Both the position numbers and the translations under genes were made by a program. The notes below the pieces were generated by a model, which worked only from the letters and a program-made list of their open reading frames with translations, made no database searches and was not told the DNA's origin. A stretch of 64,000 nucleotides of DNA from Streptomyces chartreusis NRRL 3882 (GTDB lineage: Bacteria > Actinomycetota > Actinomycetes > Streptomycetales > Streptomycetaceae): assembly GCF_900236475.1 (NCBI RefSeq), contig NZ_LT963352.1, positions 8,093,001 to 8,157,000 of the forward strand, in the 5' to 3' direction. Below are positions 9,098-16,324 of this stretch, one piece after another (the first letter of the stretch is position 1; the number at the start of each line of letters is the position of its first letter).

Positions 9098-9813
9098 GCG
9101 CGCGCTGCGTTCCTCAGCGCCCGGGCCGCCTGCCCCAGCACCGGGTCCCCGTGACCGAAGCAGGCCACGTCCGCGTCGAGCTCCGCCAGTCGCCCGCAGG
9201 CGGCGAGGATCTGGCCGCGATCGAGGTTGAACACACCGGGGATCACCGAGCCGTCCACCGGTGACGCCGCAACCGTGTCACCCGTGAACAGCACGCCGTG
9301 CTCCGGGAGATGGAGCGCGATGCTGCCCGGCGTGTGGCCCGGCACGTGGACGACGTGCGCGCCGCCGCCCACATCCAGCACGTCCCCGCCCGACACCGCG
9401 GTGACCGTCCCGGGCCGGACGTGGTCGCCCTCGGGCAGGTGCTCGAGCGCGGGCTCGTGCAGCTGCCGCTCCCAGTCCTCGAACACCGGCTCAGGGCCCG
9501 GGACTTCGCCCCGTACGACGGGCGCCTCCAGCCGATGCGCCAGCACCTCCCCACCGCTGAGCGCGGCGAACTCGCCCGCGCCGCCCGCGTGGTCCCAGTG
9601 GAAATGGGTGAGCACGATCCGCCGTACGTCCCGCGGATCACGGCCGAGCGCTGTCACGGCCTCGGCGATCGGGGCGCCGGAGCGGGGCGGCCCGGCGTCG
9701 ATCAGCGTCAGCTCGCCGTGGCCGGCGCGGTCGTCGCCGTCGCGCCAGAGGTAGGCCTGGCCGACCGGGAAGCGCAGCAGGTGGAGACGGGGGAGGAGCT
9801 CTACGACGTCCAT
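9094..9813 (-). CDS. metallo-beta-lactamase fold hydrolase
   Basis: A 239-residue cytoplasmic hydrolase with the metal-binding signature THFHWDHAGG (His70, His72, Asp74, His75). Further ligands are in VPGHTPGS, TGDTVA and FGHGDP, matching the binuclear-zinc MBL fold. Family members include glyoxalase II, lactonases and other hydrolases; the substrate is not evident. There is no signal peptide, so it is not a secreted beta-lactamase. Its stop overlaps that of the convergent DppF-type gene. The dipeptidase gene is 60 bases upstream on the same strand, separated by a hairpin. Confidence 0.85.
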   Translation of the reverse strand: MDVVELLPRLHLLRFPVGQAYLWRDGDDRAGHGELTLIDAGPPRSGAPIAEAVTALGRDPRDVRRIVLTHFHWDHAGGAGEFAALSGGEVLAHRLEAPVVRGEVPGPEPVFEDWERQLHEPALEHLPEGDHVRPGTVTAVSGGDVLDVGGGAHVVHVPGHTPGSIALHLPEHGVLFTGDTVAASPVDGSVIPGVFNLDRGQILAACGRLAELDADVACFGHGDPVLGQAARALRNAARA

Positions 9814-9828
9814 GGGACGACCGTAGAA

Positions 9829-9855
9829 AGGGCCCCCGTCCCCGGACGAGGGCCT
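9829..9855 (-). terminator. hairpin downstream of the M20 dipeptidase
   Basis: On the minus strand AGGCCC and CGTCC arms pair with GGACG and GGGCCC around a short GG loop, followed by TTTC. It starts about 19 bases after the dipeptidase stop and lies just before the hydrolase start. A factor-independent terminator separating the two genes is the simplest reading. Confidence 0.55.
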
Positions 9856-9873
9856 CTGCCGAGGGCAGAGCGG

Positions 9874-11229
9874 TCAGCCCGCCGCGTAGTTGCGCAGGAA
9901 CAGCGCCTCCGCCACCGACAGCCGCTCCAGCTCCTCGGGGGAGACGCTCTCGTTCACCGCGTGGATCTGGGCCTTTGGCTCGCTCAGCCCGATGAGCAGG
10001 ATCTCCGCGTGCGGATAGAGGGCGGCGAGCGTGTTGCACAGCGGGATGGAGCCGCCCTGACCGGCGTACTGCATCTGCTGCCCCGGGTACGCCACCGCCA
10101 TCGCGTCCGCCATGGCCTGGTACGCCGGGCTGGTGGTGTCGGCGCGGAAGGCCTGGCCCTGGCCGATCTGCTCGGTGCTCACCCGCGCACCCCACGGCGT
10201 GTGCGCCTCCAGGTGCGCCTGGAGCAGCTTGGTCGCCTCGGCCGCGTCCACGCCCGGCGGCACCCGCAGGCTGATCAGCGCCCTGGCACTCGCCTGCACG
10301 GACGGGGTGGCGCCGACGACGGGCGGGCAGTCGATGCCGAGGACCGTCACGGCCGGGCGCGCCCAGATGCGGTCGGCGACCGTCCCGGAGCCGATCAGCC
10401 CGACGCCGTCCAGCACCTTGGCGTCCTGCCGGAACCGCTCCTCGTCGTACTGGAGCCCCTCCCACGCCGAGTCCCCGGTCAGTCCGTCGACGGTCGTCGA
10501 GCCGTCCTCGGCGCGCAGCGAGTCCAGCACCCGGATCAGGGCGGCCAGCGCGTCGGGCGCGGCACCGCCGAACTGGCCCGAGTGCAGATTGCCGGCGAGC
10601 GTGTCGATCCGCACGCGGACGAGCGTCATACCGCGCAGGGTGGACGTGACGGTCGGCAGCCCCACACGGAAGTTGCCCGCGTCGCCGATGACGATCGTGT
10701 CGGCCTCCAGCAGGTCGGGGTGCGCCTCCGCGTACCGCTCCAGGCCGCCCGTGCCCTGCTCCTCAGAGCCCTCGGCGATCACCTTCACATGGACCGGGAC
10801 GCCGCCGTTCGCCTTGAGCGCGCGCAGCGCCAGCAGGTGCATGACGACGCCGCCCTTGCAGTCGGCGGCCCCGCGCCCGTACCAGCGCCCGTCCCGCTCG
10901 GTCAGTTCGAACGGCGGGGTCGTCCAGCCGGCCTCGTCCAGCGGCGGCTGCACGTCGTAGTGGGCGTAGAGCAGGACGGTCTTCGCGCCCTCCGGGCCGG
11001 GCAGGTAGCCGTAGACGGACTGCGTGCCGTCGGGGGTGTCGAGCAGGGCCACGTCCTGGAAGCCCTCGGCGGCGAGCGCGTCCGCGACCCAGCGGGCGGC
11101 GCCCTCGCTCTCGCTCCTCGGGAACTGGTCGAAGTCCGCCACCGACCGGAAGGCCACCAGTTCGGTGAGCTCTTCCTTCGCCCTGGGCATCAGCGAGGCG
11201 ACGGTCTCGGCGACCGGATTCGACGACAT
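9874..11229 (-). CDS. M20 family dipeptidase
   Basis: A 451-residue cytoplasmic metallopeptidase of the M20 (carnosinase/CNDP-like) family. Zinc-site motifs are visible in order: YAHYDVQ (His90, Asp92), GRGAADCKGG (bridging Asp123), AEGSEEQGTGG (catalytic Glu156 and zinc ligand Glu157), DAGN, and a C-terminal His in AQIHAVNE. The dimerisation lid follows the HSGQFGG segment. The ATG at 11229 was preferred over a GTG six bases earlier because AAGGAGC lies at proper distance only from the ATG. Being close to a peptide importer, it could hydrolyse imported dipeptides, but the opposite orientation argues against a shared operon. Confidence 0.9.
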   Translation of the reverse strand: MSSNPVAETVASLMPRAKEELTELVAFRSVADFDQFPRSESEGAARWVADALAAEGFQDVALLDTPDGTQSVYGYLPGPEGAKTVLLYAHYDVQPPLDEAGWTTPPFELTERDGRWYGRGAADCKGGVVMHLLALRALKANGGVPVHVKVIAEGSEEQGTGGLERYAEAHPDLLEADTIVIGDAGNFRVGLPTVTSTLRGMTLVRVRIDTLAGNLHSGQFGGAAPDALAALIRVLDSLRAEDGSTTVDGLTGDSAWEGLQYDEERFRQDAKVLDGVGLIGSGTVADRIWARPAVTVLGIDCPPVVGATPSVQASARALISLRVPPGVDAAEATKLLQAHLEAHTPWGARVSTEQIGQGQAFRADTTSPAYQAMADAMAVAYPGQQMQYAGQGGSIPLCNTLAALYPHAEILLIGLSEPKAQIHAVNESVSPEELERLSVAEALFLRNYAAG

Positions 11230-11363
11230 GGGCACGCTCCTTGTAGGTGCGACGTTGTAGCAGTGAGTGCCGTAGATCCTCCCACAGCGGCCTTCGGCGA
11301 GGTCCGCCGTAGGATGCGGGAGACAGCAGGGGCAGGCGGCTTGATCGGGAGCAGTAGACCATC

Positions 11364-12608
11364 GTGAGCAGCGAGAACTCTTCGGCGGACGACGTGCGAC
11401 AGGTGTGGGACGTCGTCGTGGTGGGCGCGGGACCCGCGGGCGCTTCGGCCGCGTACGCGGCGGCGGTCGCCGGCAGACGCGTGCTGTTGCTGGAGAAGGC
11501 GGAGCTGCCGCGGTACAAGACGTGCGGCGGCGGCATCATCGGCCCCTCGCGCGACGCCCTCCCGCCCGGCTTCGAGCTGCCGCTCAGGGACCGTGTGCAC
11601 GCGGTGACGTTCTCGCACAACGGCCGCTTCACGCGCACCCGCCGGTCCAAGCAGATGCTGTTCGGGCTGATCAACCGGCCCGAGTTCGACCAGCAGCTCG
11701 TCGAGCACGCGCAGAAGGCGGGCGCCGAGCTGCGTACGGGTGTCACGGTCCAGCGGGTCGAGCAGCACGGCTCGGCGGTGCCCGACCGGCGCACGGTCGC
11801 CGTGATCCTCCAGGGTGGCGAGGTCCTGCTCGCGCGGGCCGTGGTCGGCGCGGACGGCAGCGCCAGCCGCATAGGGGCGCATGTCGGGGTCAAGGTCGAC
11901 CAGGTGGATCTCGGCCTGGAGGTGGAGATCCCGGTGCCGGAGACCGTGGCCGAGGACTGGCAGGGGCGGGTGCTCATCGACTGGGGTCCCATGCCCGGCA
12001 GTTACGGCTGGGTCTTCCCCAAGGGCGACACCCTGACGGTCGGGGTGATCTCCGCGCGGGGCGAAGGCGCCGCGACCAAGCGGTACTTGGAGGAGTTCGT
12101 CGGGCGGCTGGGCCTCGCCGGCTTCGAACCGAGCATCTCCTCCGGGCACTTGACCCGCTGCCGGGCCGACGACTCGCCGCTCTCGCGCGGGCGGGTGCTG
12201 GTGTGCGGGGACGCGGCGGGGCTGCTGGAGCCGTGGACCCGGGAGGGCATCTCCTTCGCGCTGCGGTCCGGGCGGCTCGCGGGGGAGTGGGCGGTACGGA
12301 TCGCCGAGGCGCACGACGCCGTGGACACGCGCCGGCAGGCCCTCAACTACGCGTTCGCGGTCAAGGCCGGGCTCGGTGTGGAGATGAGCGTCGGCAAGCG
12401 GCTGCTGGCCGTGTTCGAGCGCCGCCCCGGCCTGTTCCACGCCGCGGTGACGAGCTTCCGCCCGGCCTGGAGGGCGTTCAAGGAGATCACGCAGGGATCG
12501 ACGTCGCTGGGCGAGATCGTCCGCACGTATCCGGTGGCCCAGAGGGCCCTGACCGCGCTGGACCGCCGTCCCGCCGCGACGGGCGACGAGGTCAGCCCGT
12601 CACAGTGA
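11364..12608 (+). CDS. geranylgeranyl-reductase-family FAD oxidoreductase
   Basis: A 414-residue flavoprotein. The N-terminal dinucleotide fold VVVVGAGPAGASAA is followed by a basic RVLLLEKAELPRYKTCGGG segment typical of the geranylgeranyl reductase family. A second FAD motif, RVLVCGDAAGLLEPWTREGISFAL, lies near residues 275-298. The family reduces isoprenoid chains, for example in menaquinone, lipids or secondary metabolites; the substrate here is unknown. GTG start. It converges with and overlaps by 17 bases the deazaflavin-dependent oxidoreductase gene. Confidence 0.85.
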   Translation: MSSENSSADDVRQVWDVVVVGAGPAGASAAYAAAVAGRRVLLLEKAELPRYKTCGGGIIGPSRDALPPGFELPLRDRVHAVTFSHNGRFTRTRRSKQMLFGLINRPEFDQQLVEHAQKAGAELRTGVTVQRVEQHGSAVPDRRTVAVILQGGEVLLARAVVGADGSASRIGAHVGVKVDQVDLGLEVEIPVPETVAEDWQGRVLIDWGPMPGSYGWVFPKGDTLTVGVISARGEGAATKRYLEEFVGRLGLAGFEPSISSGHLTRCRADDSPLSRGRVLVCGDAAGLLEPWTREGISFALRSGRLAGEWAVRIAEAHDAVDTRRQALNYAFAVKAGLGVEMSVGKRLLAVFERRPGLFHAAVTSFRPAWRAFKEITQGSTSLGEIVRTYPVAQRALTALDRRPAATGDEVSPSQ

Positions 12609-13041
12609 TCTCGAAGACCGGGTGGTCGGGGGCGATCCGGCGCAGCTGGTCGTCCGGGGAGTCGGGACCGACGCCGTTGAAGAAGACCCCGACCTCCGCC
12701 TTCCAGCGCTTGAGGTAGGCGCGCAGGATCGGGGTCTTGTCGTCGTCGGCCACCTCGGCGGCGGTGAAGGCGTCCACGCGCTTGCCGAGGTGCAGTTCGC
12801 CGCCGCCCGCCGCGCGCATGTTGTGCGTCCACTGGACGTGGCCGCGGGGTGCGACCAGGTACTGCCGGCCGTCCAGGGTCAGCAGGTTGACCGGCGTGGT
12901 GCGCCACTGGCCGCTCTTGCGGCCGCGGACGGCGAGGACGCGGGAGCCCCAGACGCTGATGCCGCGGCGGGTCAGCCAGCTGACGAGCCGGTTGAAGACG
13001 TTGACGGTGAACCAGCCGGGCTTGCGGACGTGCGTGGACAT
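12592..13041 (-). CDS. deazaflavin (F420)-dependent nitroreductase-family protein
   Basis: A 149-residue protein of the DDN/FDOR-A split-barrel family, recognisable from VRGRKSGQWRTTPVNLLTLDGRQYLVAPRG (residues about 43-72) and WTHNMRAAGGGELHLG. Family members bind coenzyme F420 through this Lys/Ser/Arg-rich segment and reduce quinones or nitroaromatics. The ATG at 13041 is preceded by a strong AGGGGGGACC site; an upstream in-frame ATG has none and would extend into the repeat region. It is divergent from the TetR gene at 13231 across an unusual repeated promoter, so it is the likely target of that regulator. Confidence 0.85.
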   Translation of the reverse strand: MSTHVRKPGWFTVNVFNRLVSWLTRRGISVWGSRVLAVRGRKSGQWRTTPVNLLTLDGRQYLVAPRGHVQWTHNMRAAGGGELHLGKRVDAFTAAEVADDDKTPILRAYLKRWKAEVGVFFNGVGPDSPDDQLRRIAPDHPVFEITVTG

Positions 13042-13058
13042 GGGGTCCCCCCTGTTGG

Positions 13059-13228
13059 GTGTGGAGCGGTGCTCTCTTTTGTGAGCACTGCTCTCGCTCG
13101 GTGGTGCCAGTCTGCCCCAGGCCGACACCCCAAAGCAAGAGCACTGCTCTCATTTATGTTCACCGATCTCGTTCATGGGCACCGCTCACGTTTGTGTGCA
13201 CTGCTCTGCTTTCATGGCACACTGCCCC
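13059..13228. promoter_or_regulatory. approximately 19-bp repeated operator array
   Basis: The 189-base divergent promoter is largely built of copies of a unit close to TTTGTGAGCACTGCTCTCG. Clear copies start at 13059, 13078, 13134 and 13191, and degenerate ones at 13153, 13172 and 13210. The core GAGCACTGCTC is a near-perfect palindrome (one central base off) and occurs exactly at 13083 and 13139. The last five units are contiguous at 19-base steps. Such an array between a TetR gene and its neighbour strongly suggests cooperative binding by that TetR protein. Confidence 0.75.
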
Positions 13229-13230
13229 GC

Positions 13231-13956
13231 ATGAGCACCGCACACGGCGCCCGTGCCCGGGCCAGGATCGAAGTCACCGCGGCCATCAAGGACGAGGCCC
13301 GCAGACAGCTCGCGGCCGAGGGCGCCACCAGGCTCTCGCTGCGGGCCGTCGCCCGCGAGCTCGGCATGGTCTCCTCCGCGCTGTACCGCTACTTCCCCAG
13401 TCGTGACGACCTGCTGACCGCCCTCATCATCGACGCCTACGACTCCCTCGGCGAGGCCGCCGAGGCCGCCCACGACGCGGCCGCAGGCTCCGGCCCCCTG
13501 CAACGCTGGATCAGCGTGTGCGAGGCGGTGCGGCGCTGGGCGCTCGGCCATCCGCACGAGTACGCCCTCATCTACGGATCACCCGTCCCGGGCTACACCG
13601 CCCCCGACACCACCGTCCCGGCCGCCGCCCGCGTCGGTCTCCTGCTCATCGGCATCGTGCGCGACGCGTACCGCGGCCTCGGCCTGGCCCGGCCCTCGCT
13701 CCCGGCGGACCTGCGCCCGGAGGCCGAGCGGATGGCCGCCGACCTCGCGCCGGACCTCCCGCCCGAAGTGGTGACGGTGCTCGTCGCGGCCTGGGCCCAG
13801 CTGTACGGGCTGGTCGGGTTCGAACTGTTCGGGCAGTTCAACCGGGTGGTGGAGAACCGGGAGGCGTTCTTCCGGCACGCGGTGGGGCAACTCGCCCATG
13901 GGGTGGGGCTGGTGTATCCGCAGAACGGGCCTGCCGCCGAGAACCCGGTGTCCTGA
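13231..13956 (+). CDS. TetR family transcriptional regulator
   Basis: A 241-residue regulator. The N-terminal HTH (LSLRAVARELGMVSSALYRYFPSRDDLLTALI, about residues 32-63) is typical of TetR. The rest is a helical ligand-binding domain with the TetR_C conserved HPHEYALIYGSPVPGY segment. It begins with an ATG directly after the repeat array and is divergent from the deazaflavin-dependent oxidoreductase, so autoregulation plus control of that gene is expected. The ligand is unknown. TetR proteins usually repress until a small hydrophobic ligand binds. Confidence 0.9.
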   Translation: MSTAHGARARARIEVTAAIKDEARRQLAAEGATRLSLRAVARELGMVSSALYRYFPSRDDLLTALIIDAYDSLGEAAEAAHDAAAGSGPLQRWISVCEAVRRWALGHPHEYALIYGSPVPGYTAPDTTVPAAARVGLLLIGIVRDAYRGLGLARPSLPADLRPEAERMAADLAPDLPPEVVTVLVAAWAQLYGLVGFELFGQFNRVVENREAFFRHAVGQLAHGVGLVYPQNGPAAENPVS

Positions 13957-13979
13957 CGGACGCCCTACTTCCCGGACGT

Positions 13980-13999
13980 CGTACTTCCTCGGGAGTACG
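13980..13999. promoter_or_regulatory. palindrome upstream of the two-component genes
   Basis: CGTACTTCCTCGGGAGTACG is a near-perfect 20-bp inverted repeat, with CTACTTCC acting as an extra half-site at 13965-13972. It lies about 45 bases upstream of a TAGCGT -10 element and the kinase start. The position suits autoregulation by the NarL-type response regulator encoded next, which is common for such pairs. The binding protein is inferred. Confidence 0.6.
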
Positions 14000-14044
14000 C
14001 GTGATCACCACGCCCGGGTGACGCCGCCGTGGGCCGGCGGCGTC

Positions 14045-14050
14045 TAGCGT
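14045..14050 (+). promoter_or_regulatory. -10 element of the histidine kinase gene
   Basis: TAGCGT matches the streptomycete -10 consensus. It ends seven bases before the ATG at 14058, so transcription should begin at or beside the start codon, giving a leaderless message. No Shine-Dalgarno sequence precedes the ATG. Confidence 0.5.
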
Positions 14051-14057
14051 GGCCGGT

Positions 14058-15281
14058 ATGGACGAGCAGCGGGTGCGGGGCGGTCCGCCTCAGTGGTGGA
14101 GGCACGGGCCTCCCTGGTGGGACCGGTGGGGGGAGGGGGAGCGTGCGCCCCGGTGGCCCTGGCGGTCCACCGTCGCCGTCACGGTCTTCGTCCTGGTCGG
14201 CTCGAACTTCGCCGCTCATGGCCAGGAGGGCGAGCGGGCGGCCCTGGACCCCTTCGCGCGGGTGCTGCTGGTGGTGGCCGGGGCGCTGCTGCTGTGGCGC
14301 AGGCGGTATCCGGTGGCCGTGGTCTTCGGTACAGCGGGTGCCGTCATGCTCTACCTGGGGGCCGGGTATCCGTACGGGCCGGTGCTCTTCACCGTCGCGC
14401 TGGCGTGCTTCAGCGCGATCGTCGCCGGGCATCGCCGGGCGGCGTGGGCGGCGATGGGCACGCTCTGGGCCGGGCACGTCCTGGTGGCGCACTGGCTCTA
14501 CCAGTGGTTGCCGCCGTCGGGGGACTCCGCCGTCTCCTGGGGCGAGGAGTTGGTGGTCGCCACCTGGGTGGTGGCGATCGCGGCGGTGTCGGAGCTGTTC
14601 CGGGTCCGGCGCGAGCAGTGGATCCGCGAGCGGACCGAGCGTGCCGAGGCCGCGCGGCGGCGGGCCGACGAGGAGCGGTTGCGGATCGCGCAGGAGCTGC
14701 ACGACGTGCTCGCCCACAGCATCTCCGTGATCAATGTGCAGGCGGGGGTCGGCCTCGCGCTCCTCGACTCCGATCCCGAACAGGCCCGTACGGCGCTCAC
14801 CACGATCAAGGCCCAGAGCAAGGAGGCGCTCGGCGAGGTGCGCCAGGTGCTCGACACACTGCGCGCGCCGGGTGACGCGCCGCGCGCCCCCGCGCCCGGG
14901 CTGGACCGGCTGCCCGAGCTGGTGGAGCAGGCGGCGAGCGCGGGTCTCACGGTGGACGTCGAGGGGGAGCTGCCCCGGCTCGCGCCCGGCACGGACCTCG
15001 CCGCCTTCCGGATCGTCCAGGAGGCCCTGACCAACGTCGTGCGGCACTCGGGCTCGCGGCACGCACGCGTGCACCTCGCGCACGACGCGGACGTGCTGCG
15101 GCTGCGCGTCGACGACGACGGGCCCGCGACCGGCGCGGAAGCGGGCGGCAGCGGCAACGGGCTGGCCGGTATGCGCGAGCGGGCCGCCGCGCTGGGTGGC
15201 ACCATCGAGGCGGGACCGCGCCCGGACGGCGGTTTCCGGGTGCTCGCCGTACTGCCGCTGACGGCTTCCGCCGGCAAGTGA
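14058..15281 (+). CDS. sensor histidine kinase, NarL/DesK type
   Basis: A 407-residue membrane kinase. After a Trp/Pro/Arg-rich cytoplasmic lead-in there are about five hydrophobic segments (residues 40-180). A coiled linker with the HisKA_3 phospho-acceptor ELHDVLAHSISV (His215) follows, and then an HATPase domain with N-box (QEALTNVVRHSG) and G-box (GSGNGLAGMRERAAALGG). There is little extracellular sensor domain, so it probably senses through its membrane part. ATG 14058 is preferred over a GTG nine bases earlier, given the -10 element. The response regulator follows 63 bases later. Confidence 0.92.
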   Translation: MDEQRVRGGPPQWWRHGPPWWDRWGEGERAPRWPWRSTVAVTVFVLVGSNFAAHGQEGERAALDPFARVLLVVAGALLLWRRRYPVAVVFGTAGAVMLYLGAGYPYGPVLFTVALACFSAIVAGHRRAAWAAMGTLWAGHVLVAHWLYQWLPPSGDSAVSWGEELVVATWVVAIAAVSELFRVRREQWIRERTERAEAARRRADEERLRIAQELHDVLAHSISVINVQAGVGLALLDSDPEQARTALTTIKAQSKEALGEVRQVLDTLRAPGDAPRAPAPGLDRLPELVEQAASAGLTVDVEGELPRLAPGTDLAAFRIVQEALTNVVRHSGSRHARVHLAHDADVLRLRVDDDGPATGAEAGGSGNGLAGMRERAAALGGTIEAGPRPDGGFRVLAVLPLTASAGK

Positions 15282-15344
15282 GCAGGAGACGGGCCGCAGA
15301 ACCGCCTGCCGGAGACGAACCACAGAACCATCTGAGGAGGACCG

Positions 15345-16010
15345 GTGATCCGCGTACTGCTCGCCGACGACCAGTCACTGGTCCGGGCCGGGTTCCGGGC
15401 GCTGCTGGACGCGCAGCCCGACATCGAGGTGGCCGCGGAGGCCGCCGACGGGGAGGAGGCCGTGCGCGGGATCCGCGAACTGCGGCCCGACGTCGTCCTG
15501 ATGGACATCCGCATGCCCGCGCTCGACGGCCTGGCCGCGACCCGCCGGGTCACCGAGGACCCGGACCTGAAGGACGTCAAGGTGGTCATGCTCACCACCT
15601 TCGAACTCGACGAGTACGTCTTCGAGGCGATCCGCTCGGGTGCCTCCGGCTTCCTGGTCAAGGACACCGAGCCGGACGAGCTCCTGCGCGCCGTACGGGC
15701 GGTGGTCGCGGGCGACGCGCTGCTCTCGCCGGGGGTGACGCGCCGCCTGATCGGCGAGTTCGCGGCCCGCTCCAAGGAGCCCGCGGCGGCCGACGCGCTG
15801 GCCGGGCTCACCGAGCGGGAACGGGAGGTGATGGCCCTGGTCGGCATCGGCCTGTCCAACGAGGAGATCGCCCGCCGCCTGGTCGTCAGCCCGCTCACCG
15901 CGAAGACCCACGTCAGCCGCACGATGGTGAAGCTTGGCGCCCGCGACCGGGCCCAACTGGTCGTGCTCGCCTACGAGTCCGGGCTGGTACGGCCGGGCTG
16001 GCTGGGCTGA
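15345..16010 (+). CDS. response regulator, NarL/LuxR family
   Basis: A 221-residue DNA-binding regulator. The receiver domain has the acidic pair Asp8-Asp9, phospho-acceptor Asp54 (LMDIRMP), switch Thr (MLTTFE) and Lys (FLVKD). The LuxR HTH starts near residue 150 (LTEREREVMALVGIGLSNEEIARRL). GTG start with GAGGACC upstream. It pairs with the kinase 63 bases upstream. Its last 40 bases overlap the end of the convergent DUF6332 gene. Confidence 0.93.
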   Translation: MIRVLLADDQSLVRAGFRALLDAQPDIEVAAEAADGEEAVRGIRELRPDVVLMDIRMPALDGLAATRRVTEDPDLKDVKVVMLTTFELDEYVFEAIRSGASGFLVKDTEPDELLRAVRAVVAGDALLSPGVTRRLIGEFAARSKEPAAADALAGLTEREREVMALVGIGLSNEEIARRLVVSPLTAKTHVSRTMVKLGARDRAQLVVLAYESGLVRPGWLG

Positions 16011-16255
16011 TCCGCCGAGCGGAACCGGACCAGCACACTGACGACCCGGGCGACGAACAGGACGGGAGTGAGCACCAGTCCGGTGTGCAGCAGCAGACTC
16101 TCCGGCGTGTCCGGGAGGTCGAAGAGCAGCGCGGGACCGGCCACGGCCCCGAAGACGACCGCCGCCGCGAAGGCCGCACTGCACAGCGCGTACCCGATCT
16201 CGACGGTCATCGCATCGCGTTCGGCCTGAGTGCGCCGTCCCCCGTGACTGGTCAT
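15971..16255 (-). CDS. DUF6332 family small membrane protein
   Basis: A 94-residue protein whose N-terminus (GGRRTQAERDAMTVEIGYALCSAAFAAAVVFGAV) is that of DUF6332, a streptomycete family of unknown function. Two membrane helices span about residues 20-41 and 55-75. The ATG at 16255 begins the conserved part; the longer in-frame ORF would run into the terminator stem. It overlaps the response-regulator gene tail to tail by 40 bases. Confidence 0.7.
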   Translation of the reverse strand: MTSHGGRRTQAERDAMTVEIGYALCSAAFAAAVVFGAVAGPALLFDLPDTPESLLLHTGLVLTPVLFVARVVSVLVRFRSADQPSQPGRTSPDS

Positions 16256-16272
16256 ACGGCGAGTCAAACAGC

Positions 16273-16310
16273 AGTGTGCCCGGCGGGCAAGGTGTCCCGC
16301 CGGGCACACT
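16273..16310. terminator. 15-bp stem hairpin after the MFS exporter
   Basis: A perfect stem, AGTGTGCCCGGCGGG with CCCGCCGGGCACACT, closes an 8-base loop. It starts 14 bases beyond the exporter stop codon (transcribed on the minus strand) and lies upstream of the DUF6332 start, so it isolates the two minus-strand genes. Confidence 0.8.
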
Positions 16311-16324
16311 CGGAGGCGTTCCCC

